A DNA stretch of 64,000 nt from an uncultured Duncaniella sp. (lineage in GTDB: Bacteria > Bacteroidota > Bacteroidia > Bacteroidales > Muribaculaceae): NCBI GenBank assembly GCA_910589485.1, contig CAJUSW010000002.1, forward strand, positions 124,001 to 188,000, read 5' to 3'. The notes beneath the pieces were generated by a model that had not been told where the DNA came from, did not search any database, and saw only the letters and a list, made by a program, of their open reading frames with translations. Shown here piece by piece: positions 1 to 7,717 of the stretch. Positions within the stretch are counted from its first letter, which is position 1, and each line of letters begins with the position of its first letter. Made by a program: the position numbers and the translations under genes.

Positions 1-202
1 CGAGTTCATCTATGGCCTCGGGCATGAGGTCGAGAAAGGAGACATAGAGCATCACACCGGCCGAGAATCCTAATGCTCCGGCCAGAAACTTGGCCTCACG
101 GGCCTTGGGATGCAATGACATGAGCGCGCCAACGGCTGTTCCCATGCCGGCTATGAGCGTGAGGATGAAGGCTACGATTAATGATTGTGATGAAACGTCC
201 AT
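1..202 (-). CDS. ZIP family metal (zinc) transporter, N-terminal part
   Basis: Only the first 67 codons lie in the window; the gene runs off the left edge. Translating from the ATG at 202 gives a hydrophobic start, then a glycine/alanine-rich helix with LGFSAGVMLYVSF and DLMPEA. This pattern is typical of the first two membrane helices of ZupT-like ZIP transporters, which take up zinc and other divalent metals across the inner membrane. Residues 1-27 form helix 1 and about 40-62 helix 2, separated by a short basic loop. The gene is downstream of leuS on the same strand, but over 300 bp of repeat-rich DNA separates them, so co-transcription is doubtful. Identity as a ZIP protein is fairly sure; metal specificity cannot be read from this fragment. 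Confidence 0.75.
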   Translation of the reverse strand, partial: MDVSSQSLIVAFILTLIAGMGTAVGALMSLHPKAREAKFLAGALGFSAGVMLYVSFLDLMPEAIDEL

Positions 203-210
203 TTTTTTTA

Positions 211-258
211 GTATAGAGGGGGAAGTATAGAGTATAGAGTAGAGGGGAAGTATAGAGA
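211..258. repeat. TATAGAG-rich intergenic tract
   Basis: Short degenerate repeats of GTATAGAG and GGGGAAGTATAGAG lie just upstream of the ZIP gene start. The same motif recurs in other gaps of this window, near 21821-21886, 21968-22018, 25371-25393, 57340-57368, 57587-57608 and 58166-58190. It is always intergenic. No function is evident. Confidence 0.7.
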
Positions 259-360
259 GAATTGGTTATAAAGGGTTCCGATTTAGCGTTCAGTTATATA
301 ACAGCAGTTTTATAGATTTTGTTATATTTTACTACTTACTTAGAACCAAAGGGATATATT

Positions 361-411
361 AAGACCAGAGGACCAAGAGCGACTGCTGTAGTCCTTTGGG
401 CCTCCGGTCTT
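361..411. terminator. Imperfect inverted repeat, possible terminator
   Basis: The arms AAGACCAGAGGACC (361-374) and GGGCCTCCGGTCTT (398-411) pair with two mismatches around a 23-nt loop. The arms belong to the same GACCAGAG/CTCTGGTC repeat group seen near 10.2, 21.9 and 25.2 kb. It could end transcription from leuS, but no strong T run follows on the minus strand. Confidence 0.4.
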
Positions 412-433
412 TATTTAGTTCTGTTCCTAATGT

Positions 434-497
434 ATAGTCTTAATATACTTACATATATAATCTTAATATACTTACATATATAATCTTAATATACTTA
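434..497. repeat. Tandem repeat, 23-bp period, about three copies
   Basis: TCTTAATATACTTA occurs at 438-451, 461-474 and 484-497, spaced exactly 23 bp, with AT-rich spacers. It ends 11 bp before the leuS stop codon. Copy number may vary between strains; no function is evident. Confidence 0.85.
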
Positions 498-508
498 GTT
501 ACAGGGTG

Positions 509-3283
509 TTATCCGAGTACGATGTTAACAATCTTGTTGGGGACAACGATGATCTTGCGGATGCTGTGGCCTTCAAGCCATTTGGCTGAGCCTTCGTGTT
601 CGAGGGCGAGCTTCTCAACTTCTTCCTTGGGGGTGCCGGCGGGAACCTGCATGTTGAAGCGGGCCTTACCGTTGAACGACACGGCATAGTTGACGGTCGA
701 CTCAACCAGGTGCTTCTCATCCCATGCGGGCCACTTGGCATCACAGATGGTGGTGTCGTGGCCGAGTGCCGAGTGCCAGAGCTCCTCAGTGATGTGGGGA
801 GCGAACGGCGCGAGAAGTACAAGCAGGTCGGAAAGTACCTCGCGGGAATGGCATTTGAGCGATGTGAGCTCGTTGACGCATATCATGAAGGCAGCCACGG
901 AGGTGTTGTAGCTGAAGGTCTCGATGTCGCCTGTCACTTTCTTTATGAGCTTGTGGAGCGACTTAAGAGCCTCGGGCGAGGGAGTCGAGTCATCGACAAG
1001 GAGGGTATCGCCCTTATAGAACAGCCCCCAAAGCTTTTTGAGGAAGCGGTTTACACCGTCGATACCGTTGGTATCCCAGGGCTTGCTCTGCTCGAGCGGG
1101 CCGAGGAACATCTCATAGAGACGGAGGGTGTCGGCACCGTAACGCTCCACGATATCATCAGGATTGACCACGTTGAACATTGACTTGGACATCTTCTCAA
1201 CGGCCCATCCGCAGATGTATTTGCCATCCTCGAGCACAAACTCGGCGTCGGCATAGTCGGGACGCCATGCGCGGAATGCGTCAAGGTCGAGAATATCGTT
1301 GCTCACGATGTTAACGTCCACGTGGATAGGTGTAACATCATATTGCCCCTTAAGACCGTGAGAAACGAAAGTATTTGTGCCCTGGATGCGGTAAACGAAG
1401 TTGCTTCGGCCCTGGATCATGCCCTGGTTTATGAGCTTCTTGAAAGGCTCGGGCTCGCATACATAGCCGAGGTCGTAGAGGAACTTGTTCCAGAAACGGG
1501 AGTAGATGAGGTGGCCGGTGGCATGCTCGGTACCTCCTATATAGAGGTCGACATTGCGCCAGTACTCGTCGGCTTCCTTGCTCACGAGAGCGGAGTCGTT
1601 GTGGGGATCCATGTAGCGGAGATAGTAGGCCGATGATCCGGCGAATCCGGGCATGGTGTTGAGCTCGATGGGATAGCCGTCCTCGGTGACCCAGTTCTTG
1701 GCGCGTCCCAGCGGGGGCTCGCCGCTCTCGGTGGGGAGGTATTTGTCAACCTCGGGGAGCAGGAGCGGGAGTTTGCTCTCGTCCATGAGGGTGGGGATGC
1801 CATCCTTATAATATACGGGGAAAGGCTCGCCCCAGTAGCGCTGACGTGAGAAGATGGCGTCGCGCAGACGGTAGTTGACCTTGACACGGCCTATGCCTTT
1901 CTCCTTGATAAATTTCTTGGTGGCTGCAATGGCGTCCTTAAACTCCATGCCGTTGAGATCGAGTTCGGCCGATGAGCTGTTGATCATCTTGCCGCTCTTG
2001 GCATCGAAGCACTGCTCGCTCACGTCGCAACCCTCGATAAGAGGGATGACGGGGAGATCGAAATGCTTGGCGAAGGCGTAGTCGCGGCTATCGTGGGCGG
2101 GAACGGCCATGATAGCTCCGGTGCCGTAGCCGGCCAATACATAGTCCGATACATATACGGGTATATTCTTGCCTGTGAGGGGATTGACAGCATAGCTTCC
2201 GGTGAATACGCCTGAAACTTTCTTGTCGATCATGCGCTCACGCTCGGTCTTGTGCTTGATGGTGTCGAGATAAGCTTTCACGGCCTCGGCCTGGTCGGGG
2301 GTAGTGACCTGAGCCACATACTCGCTCTCGGGAGCAAGCACCATGAATGTCACGCCAAACACAGTGTCGGCACGGGTGGTGAAGATGTCGAGCACAACGT
2401 CGCTTCCTGCAATGGGGAAGTGCATCTCGGCACCCTCGGAGCGACCTATCCAGTTGCGCTGGGTCTCCTTGAGCGAGTCGGTCCAGTCGATGGTATCGAG
2501 GCCGTCGAGGAGGCGCTTGGCATAGGCCGACACGCGCAGACACCACTGGTACATGAGTTTCTGCTCAACGGGATAACCACCACGGACGGAGAGGCCCTCG
2601 CTCACCTCATCGTTGGCGAGCACTGTGCCGAGCTGGGGACACCAGTTCACCATGGTGTTGCCCAGATAGGCTATGCGGTAGTTCATGAGGGTGTCGCTCT
2701 TCTGCTTGGCATCCATGGCGTTCCACTCGGAGGCAGTGAATGAGAGCTCCTCGGAACATGCGGCATGGATCCCCTCGGTGCCCTCGGTCTCGAAATGCTT
2801 CACGAGATCGGCGATGGGCATGGCCTTCTCGAGCTTGGTGTCGTAGTAGCTCTCGACCATCTTCATGAATGCCCACTGGGTCCACTTGTAGAACTTGGGG
2901 TCGCAGGTCTTTACCTCACGGTCCCAGTCGTAGCAGAAACCGATCTTATCGAGCTGCTCGCGGTAGCGGGCGATGTTCTGCATGGTGGTCTTCTCGGGGT
3001 GCTGACCGGTCTGTATGGCATACTGCTCGGCTGGGAGGCCGTAGGCATCGTAGCCCATGGGGTGGAGCACATTGAAGCCCTGGAGGCGCTTGTAGCGCGA
3101 GAAGATGTCGGATGCGATGTAGCCTAAGGGATGGCCTACGTGGAGTCCGGCTCCCGAGGGGTAGGGGAACATGTCGAGCACGTAGAACTTGGGCTTGTCC
3201 TTGTTTATATCGGCCTTGTAGACCTTGTTGTCACGCCAATACTGCTGCCAGCGTGATTCGATCGATTTATGATTGTATTCCAT
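509..3283 (-). CDS. leuS: Leucyl-tRNA synthetase
   Basis: Class I aminoacyl-tRNA synthetase that charges tRNA-Leu in the cytoplasm. The 924-aa protein has the ATP-binding HVGH signature at residues 48-51, after YPSGAG, and the KMSKS loop late in the sequence (EKMSKSMFNVVNP). The inserted CP1 editing domain lies between them, including the stretch with TTRADTVFG and GAIMAVPAHDSRD. The C-terminal anticodon-binding domain is complete and the length fits the Bacteroidales family. The start is an ATG preceded by an AT-rich stretch. nadA lies 47 bp upstream on the same strand, so the two may share a transcript. Nothing unusual was seen. Confidence 0.97.
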   Translation of the reverse strand: MEYNHKSIESRWQQYWRDNKVYKADINKDKPKFYVLDMFPYPSGAGLHVGHPLGYIASDIFSRYKRLQGFNVLHPMGYDAYGLPAEQYAIQTGQHPEKTTMQNIARYREQLDKIGFCYDWDREVKTCDPKFYKWTQWAFMKMVESYYDTKLEKAMPIADLVKHFETEGTEGIHAACSEELSFTASEWNAMDAKQKSDTLMNYRIAYLGNTMVNWCPQLGTVLANDEVSEGLSVRGGYPVEQKLMYQWCLRVSAYAKRLLDGLDTIDWTDSLKETQRNWIGRSEGAEMHFPIAGSDVVLDIFTTRADTVFGVTFMVLAPESEYVAQVTTPDQAEAVKAYLDTIKHKTERERMIDKKVSGVFTGSYAVNPLTGKNIPVYVSDYVLAGYGTGAIMAVPAHDSRDYAFAKHFDLPVIPLIEGCDVSEQCFDAKSGKMINSSSAELDLNGMEFKDAIAATKKFIKEKGIGRVKVNYRLRDAIFSRQRYWGEPFPVYYKDGIPTLMDESKLPLLLPEVDKYLPTESGEPPLGRAKNWVTEDGYPIELNTMPGFAGSSAYYLRYMDPHNDSALVSKEADEYWRNVDLYIGGTEHATGHLIYSRFWNKFLYDLGYVCEPEPFKKLINQGMIQGRSNFVYRIQGTNTFVSHGLKGQYDVTPIHVDVNIVSNDILDLDAFRAWRPDYADAEFVLEDGKYICGWAVEKMSKSMFNVVNPDDIVERYGADTLRLYEMFLGPLEQSKPWDTNGIDGVNRFLKKLWGLFYKGDTLLVDDSTPSPEALKSLHKLIKKVTGDIETFSYNTSVAAFMICVNELTSLKCHSREVLSDLLVLLAPFAPHITEELWHSALGHDTTICDAKWPAWDEKHLVESTVNYAVSFNGKARFNMQVPAGTPKEEVEKLALEHEGSAKWLEGHSIRKIIVVPNKIVNIVLG

Positions 3284-3330
3284 TGCTATTTTATATTCCT
3301 TATCAAGATGAGTAAGTCAGAAAGAATCAT

Positions 3331-4299
3331 TTACTTACTTAATGAAAGCATACGGGTGATGGGGCGGCGGGCACGGTCGATGATAGCGGGATCGACATGT
3401 ACCTCGGGGGCCTCGTGGAGGAGGGTGAGGTAGAGTTTGCGCATGGTGTTGAGCTTCATGTAGGAGCAGTCGTTGCATGCACAGGTGGAATCCTCGGGAG
3501 GAGCGGGGATGAAGGTCTTGCCGGGACACTTGCGCTTCATCTCATGAAGGATTCCGCTCTCGGTGGCCACGATGAATTCGGTGGCATCGGTCTCGATGGC
3601 CCAGTCGAGGAGGACAGCTGTGGATCCAACCTTGTCGGCCACCAGACGGACGGGGGCGGGACACTCGGGATGCACCAGCACCTTGGCTCCGGGATGCTGC
3701 TTCTTGAGTTCAAGAATCTTTTCGAGCGAGAACTTCTCATGTACGTGGCAAGCTCCGTCCCAGAGCACCATGTCGCGACCGGTCTCGGAGTTGATATAAT
3801 TTCCCAGATTGCGGTCGGGACCGAAGATGATTTTCTCGTCCTCGGGGAGCGACTTGATCACCTTCATGGCGTTGCCCGAGGTGACCACGATGTCGGTGAG
3901 AGCCTTGACCGCGGCCGAGGTGTTGACGTAGGAAACCACCGTGTGTCCGGGGTGCTCCAGGATGAATTTTTCAAGCTCGGGAGCAGGGCAGCTGTCGGCC
4001 AGCGAACACCCGGCGTTGAGGTCGGGAACGAGGACCTTTTTCTGCGGACAAAGGATCTTGACGGTCTCGCCCATGAAGTGGACTCCGCACATCACGATGA
4101 TGTCGTTGTCGAGTCCTTCGGCAACCCGGGCGAGGGCGAGCGAGTCGCCCACAAAGTCGGCCACATCCTGGATCTCGCCCACGGTGTAGTAATGCGCGAG
4201 GATGATGGCGTTCTTCTCTTTCTTGAGTCGGAGTATTTCCTGCCTGAGGTCGATCCCTTCGGGGACAGGTGCCTCCACGTAGCCGTTTTCGACTTTCAT
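3331..4299 (-). CDS. nadA: Quinolinate synthase A
   Basis: Condenses iminoaspartate (from aspartate oxidase) with dihydroxyacetone phosphate to make quinolinate, the precursor of the NAD ring. The 322-aa protein shows the family landmarks: AHYYTVGEIQDVADF near the N-terminus, MCGVHFMGET in the middle, and the C-terminal CACNDCSYMKLNTM. Cysteines in these blocks are candidates for the three ligands of the oxygen-sensitive 4Fe-4S cluster. nadB and nadC are not in the window. It precedes leuS on the minus strand and faces an AT-rich divergent intergenic region upstream. Length and motifs are complete. Confidence 0.96.
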   Translation of the reverse strand: MKVENGYVEAPVPEGIDLRQEILRLKKEKNAIILAHYYTVGEIQDVADFVGDSLALARVAEGLDNDIIVMCGVHFMGETVKILCPQKKVLVPDLNAGCSLADSCPAPELEKFILEHPGHTVVSYVNTSAAVKALTDIVVTSGNAMKVIKSLPEDEKIIFGPDRNLGNYINSETGRDMVLWDGACHVHEKFSLEKILELKKQHPGAKVLVHPECPAPVRLVADKVGSTAVLLDWAIETDATEFIVATESGILHEMKRKCPGKTFIPAPPEDSTCACNDCSYMKLNTMRKLYLTLLHEAPEVHVDPAIIDRARRPITRMLSLSK

Positions 4300-4835
4300 T
4301 TATTTATATTTGAAAAAAATTTTTTTGAAAAAGAATTTAATAAGAAGAAAAAGAATGGTTGTAAATATGTACAATAACTTTTCAGCCAATTACTTGCATA
4401 TATGAGTTATTGATACCCATTTACATTATCTGCCGAGTTATTAACACCGCAACCATCTGAAATTCAATCTTATCACGTAGTTATTAACATAGTGTTAATA
4501 ATGTGCAAAGTTAATAAGTTTTTTGCAGTTTTACAACGCAAAAATGTTGAAAAGGGGCTTGAAAACGCATTGATAGCAAATCAATAACTATTTTGGTTAA
4601 TAGGCAGGTATGATTATACGCGACAGGAGGGGTTATTGTCAATAGTAAGTTATTAAAAACTATTGAAAAGTTTTGTACAGTTATTTACATAGTTATTGAC
4701 ATTGTAAAATAGGCCCGGAATGAGGGGTGCGGAACGTGATAATTTTCAATGATTTGAAAAAAATCGTCGAAAAATTTTGGTGTTAATAAATAATGTTATA
4801 CTTTTGCAGTGTACTAACACACTAATACACCTCAC
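4300..4835. other. AT-rich divergent intergenic region with a cluster of TTATTnACA-type 9-mers
   Basis: No gene was found in this 536-bp gap between nadA (minus) and the ABC operon (plus). It holds four copies of TTATTAACA: 4438-4446 and 4481-4489 on plus, 4493-4501 and 4781-4789 on minus. Relatives are TTATTGATA (4407), TTATTGTCA (4633), TTATTTACA (4681) and TTATTGACA (4693). The plus-strand promoter lies at its right end. The boxes could be binding sites for an unknown regulator or degenerate DnaA-like boxes, or simply reflect AT-rich composition. Confidence 0.6.
4776..4806 (+). promoter_or_regulatory. Bacteroidota-type promoter of the ABC transporter operon
   Basis: TTTG at 4776-4779, a 19-bp spacer, then TACTTTTG at 4799-4806 match the Bacteroidota sigma-ABfr consensus TTTG-N19-TAnnTTTG exactly. 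The start codon of the ATPase gene is 29 bp further on. One TTATTAACA box (4781-4789, minus orientation) lies in the spacer, where a bound protein would block polymerase. Confidence 0.85.
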
Positions 4836-5678
4836 ATGATTAAAGTAAAAAATCTCACTTATGCCTACAGCCGTAAAAAATGGCCTGTGCTGCGTGACGT
4901 GTCACTGGAGATACAGCCCGGACAAGTGTATGGGCTATTAGGGAAAAACGGGGTGGGGAAGAGCACTCTTCTCTACCTCATGGCCGGGTTGCTTACCCCG
5001 ATGAAAGGGGTGGTGACGATGGATGGAACAGATGTGAGAAGGAGGCTTCCGTCGACCCTCGCCGACATATTTCTGATGCCCGAAGAAGTGGTACTTCCCT
5101 CGATGAAACTTGAAGAATTCGTGAAGCTGAACGCTCCGCTTTATCCGAGATTTTCGGAGGAGGATATGGCCCGGAATCTGGAGATATTCGACATGGAACG
5201 GGATGTGAATTTAGGGGAGCTGTCGATGGGGCAGAAGAAGAAAGTGTACATGAGTTTCGCGCTCGCGTGCAACACTCAGGTGCTGCTCATGGACGAGCCG
5301 ACCAACGGGCTCGACATTCCTGGCAAGGAGGCGTTCAGACGGTTTGTGGCCGGGAGCATGAACGATGACCGGGCCATAGTGATCTCGACCCATCAGGTGA
5401 GGGATCTGGAGCAGCTTCTCGACCATATAGTGATACTCGATGACGCGAAGGTGATACTTGACCGGAGCATACCGGAAATAGCGGAGAAACTGAAGTTCAC
5501 GCTTACCGATTCGCCCGAGGTGATAAAGTCGGCCCTGTTGGCTGTCCCGTCCGTTGGCGGGGTGAAGGTTGTGACCGTGAATGAGGACGGTGACGAGACC
5601 GAGCCTGATGTGGAGATGCTTTTCAACCTGGTGGTGAATAATCAGGGAATAGTGCAGTATTTATTCAGAAAACAGTGA
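4836..5678 (+). CDS. ABC transporter ATP-binding protein
   Basis: ATPase subunit of an ABC transporter of 280 aa. It has a Walker A loop near residues 36-44 (GKNGVGKST), a variant signature LSMGQKKK, Walker B followed by DEPTNGLD, and a switch histidine in ISTHQ. The C-terminal 70 residues form a family-specific extension. It heads an operon: the permease starts 14 bp downstream, followed by a YtrA-type GntR regulator. In other bacteria, YtrA-type ABC systems respond to cell-envelope stress or cell-wall antibiotics; applying that here is inference. The substrate is unknown. The promoter at 4776-4806 drives it. Confidence 0.9.
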   Translation: MIKVKNLTYAYSRKKWPVLRDVSLEIQPGQVYGLLGKNGVGKSTLLYLMAGLLTPMKGVVTMDGTDVRRRLPSTLADIFLMPEEVVLPSMKLEEFVKLNAPLYPRFSEEDMARNLEIFDMERDVNLGELSMGQKKKVYMSFALACNTQVLLMDEPTNGLDIPGKEAFRRFVAGSMNDDRAIVISTHQVRDLEQLLDHIVILDDAKVILDRSIPEIAEKLKFTLTDSPEVIKSALLAVPSVGGVKVVTVNEDGDETEPDVEMLFNLVVNNQGIVQYLFRKQ

Positions 5679-5692
5679 CAGGAGGAACAGTT

Positions 5693-6490
5693 ATGAGAGA
5701 TAATATGAGTGAGATATTCAGCGCCAAGCGCATGGGTAGACTTATGAAGAAATATGTGGTGGAGAACCGTATGTCGCTCTTGATCTCGGCCGGATGTGTG
5801 ACATTGGTTATGGTGATCATAGGGCTTGTTAACGGTTGGGCCTATGGGTATTCGAAATGGCAGAACGGACATATAGAGGAGTTGGTGTTCATGACCATTG
5901 CTTTCTATATGTGTGGCATGATAGTGGCGGCTTCTCCGGCTTTCAAGTCAATGTGGGATACCAAGAGTACCATAGCCACGCTTATGACACCGGCCTCACA
6001 GATGGAAAAATTTTTGGTGAGATGGATAGTGAGTGTGCCCTGTTACGTGGTGTGGGGATTGCTGAGCGCGTTCCTTGCCGATGTATTGAAAAAGCTCTTT
6101 GTAGTGTATGTGATGGGGGGTGAGATAAGCATGCTCGATTGGGGCAGTATGTTATTTGGTATGAAAGGGACCAATGTGCATTGCGATTCATCGGAATTCT
6201 ATAGTGTACTGTTGGTGTTCATATTCATCCAGTCGTTCTATCTGCTCGGATCCGTAGTGTGGAGAAAGAAAAACTTCATCAAGACTACCTATGTGTTGGT
6301 AATTCTTTTCATTGTATATGCAGTGGCATGGAACATAATGATGAATACTCCCTCTCCCGAGTATATTTTCAGGGGAACATTCTATATGGGATTCACCCCT
6401 TTGATATTGTATATGGTATTGGGAACAATAATTAATTATGTGTTGACCTACAAGCGTTTCCGTGAGGCTGACATAATACATAGATGGTGA
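5693..6490 (+). CDS. ABC transporter permease-like membrane protein
   Basis: A 265-aa integral membrane protein with about six hydrophobic segments. These include residues near 30-50 (ISAGCVTLVMVIIGLV), a segment with FMTIAFYMCGMIVAA, one with WIVSVPCYVVWGLLSAF, and three in the C-terminal half. It probably forms the membrane part of the exporter whose ATPase is encoded just upstream. The ATG at 5693 is preceded by a purine-rich AGGAGGAA, unusually close to a Shine-Dalgarno sequence for this phylum, and begins 14 bp after the ATPase stop. An in-frame upstream start at 5675 would overlap the ATPase gene and is less likely. The stop overlaps the start region of the regulator gene, so the genes are translationally coupled. 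Confidence 0.8.
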   Translation: MRDNMSEIFSAKRMGRLMKKYVVENRMSLLISAGCVTLVMVIIGLVNGWAYGYSKWQNGHIEELVFMTIAFYMCGMIVAASPAFKSMWDTKSTIATLMTPASQMEKFLVRWIVSVPCYVVWGLLSAFLADVLKKLFVVYVMGGEISMLDWGSMLFGMKGTNVHCDSSEFYSVLLVFIFIQSFYLLGSVVWRKKNFIKTTYVLVILFIVYAVAWNIMMNTPSPEYIFRGTFYMGFTPLILYMVLGTIINYVLTYKRFREADIIHRW

Positions 6491-6495
6491 CAGGT

Positions 6496-6870
6496 ATGGT
6501 ATTCAAGGAAAATAACAAGGCGATATATCTGCAGATAGCCGACGGGATATGCGACAGCGTGATGACCGGAACGGTGGAGGAGGGGGGCAGGATACCCTCG
6601 GTGAGGGAGTATGCCGCCACTCTGCAGGTGAACGCCAACACGGTGATGCGCAGTTATGAGCATCTGACCCAGGAGGGGGTGCTGTTCAATAAGCGCGGTA
6701 TAGGGTTCTTTGTGGCCGAGGATGCTCGGGCGAGGATCTCGAAGATGCGCCACGAGGCATTTTTTAACGGTGAGATTCAGGAGTTTTTCCGTCAGCTGAA
6801 TCTGCTGGGCATTTCGCCCGACGAATTGACGGAACATTATGTTAAATACCTAAAGGAGATCGAGAAATGA
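6496..6870 (+). CDS. GntR-family (YtrA-type) transcriptional regulator
   Basis: Short 124-aa regulator with an N-terminal winged helix: AIYLQIADGICDSV, then GGRIPSVREYAATLQVN and NTVMRSYEHLTQEGVL. A short C-terminal helical tail (about residues 95-124) replaces the large effector domain of other GntR proteins, as in the YtrA subfamily. Such proteins usually repress the ABC operon they belong to, so autoregulation of the 4776-4806 promoter is likely. I chose ATG 6496 because family members usually begin shortly before the KAIYLQ block; ATG 6484 in frame, overlapping the permease stop, is the alternative. The next gene starts in the ATGA overlap at 6867. Confidence 0.88.
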   Translation: MVFKENNKAIYLQIADGICDSVMTGTVEEGGRIPSVREYAATLQVNANTVMRSYEHLTQEGVLFNKRGIGFFVAEDARARISKMRHEAFFNGEIQEFFRQLNLLGISPDELTEHYVKYLKEIEK

Positions 6871-7703
6871 AAAAGACAACATATATGATGCTCGGTGCGA
6901 TGGTGGCCGGGTTGATAGGGACATGTGCCGTCGCTCTGGCATACAGGCATCATTGCATCACCATCAATAGGGTGCAGACATTGGGTGGCGAGGAAGTGAA
7001 AGTAGGACTGCCGGATGTCAATAAGGTGGTATTTACCGAGAATTGGCCGGATGTAGGTGTAGGTGTCAGTCTGAACAATTTTAAGGGGATTTCTGTGGAG
7101 GAGAGCGATACCGCCAAATCGTCTACTCTTGTAACCTCGGCCGACTGGCTGCCGCTGCTTAAGTGCCAGGTGGATAGCGGGACTCTTGATCTTGCTGTAG
7201 ATTATAGTGCTATCATTGAAAGATATCTCATCGATAAGCGGAGTGAATACGTAAGGTGTAAGTCGGATAATTTTGTTATCGCCAAAGTGATAGTTCCAAG
7301 TGGAACGCTGAAAGAGGTGGAGGCGATGGATAAGACTATTTATCTCGATTCGGTGAAGGCTAAGGAGATTATCAGTAAGGTGAATTATCGCCTTGTGCTC
7401 AACAATTGCGATATTCAGCTGCTGAAAGGACAGGCTAAAAGGATGGATGAATTGAAGTTGGATAACAGTAAGGTTGGCGAGGCCCGTCTTAATGTTGTGT
7501 ATGGGAATTTCCGTGTGAAATGTGTTTCAGATTCTTCTGTCATAGGATTTCTTTATATTGATAGTCTGTATAACAATGCTAAGAATGGTTATTTTAAGTT
7601 TGAGAAGGCTAATATAAATGAGTTCAAGTATAACCCGGAGGATGATGAGACGGTGCTGAATATCAATATGAAGAATGGTGTCATAAATATGAATAATAAG
7701 TAG
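6867..7703 (+). CDS. Hypothetical signal-anchored/exported protein in the ABC-GntR operon
   Basis: I do not recognise a named family with confidence. The 278-aa protein starts with a hydrophobic segment at about residues 6-26 (MMLGAMVAGLIGTCAVALA), so it is anchored in, or exported across, the inner membrane. The remainder has short alternating strand-like stretches rich in N, D and V. Examples are VNYRLVLNNCDIQLLKG, MDELKLDNSKVGEARL and the closing LNINMKNGVINMNN. This pattern resembles right-handed beta-helix or GIN/DUF2807-like adhesin folds. It overlaps the regulator gene by 4 bp (ATGA) and is followed 14 bp later by the outer-membrane protein gene, so all five genes probably form one operon. 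Confidence 0.6.
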   Translation: MKKTTYMMLGAMVAGLIGTCAVALAYRHHCITINRVQTLGGEEVKVGLPDVNKVVFTENWPDVGVGVSLNNFKGISVEESDTAKSSTLVTSADWLPLLKCQVDSGTLDLAVDYSAIIERYLIDKRSEYVRCKSDNFVIAKVIVPSGTLKEVEAMDKTIYLDSVKAKEIISKVNYRLVLNNCDIQLLKGQAKRMDELKLDNSKVGEARLNVVYGNFRVKCVSDSSVIGFLYIDSLYNNAKNGYFKFEKANINEFKYNPEDDETVLNINMKNGVINMNNK

Positions 7704-7717
7704 TGAAACTATAAGTG

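Noticed and set aside
4300..4835. Calling this gap the chromosomal replication origin
   Set aside because: The boxes differ from the DnaA consensus, no dnaA, gidA or parAB gene is near, and GC skew cannot be computed here. Reported only as a box cluster.
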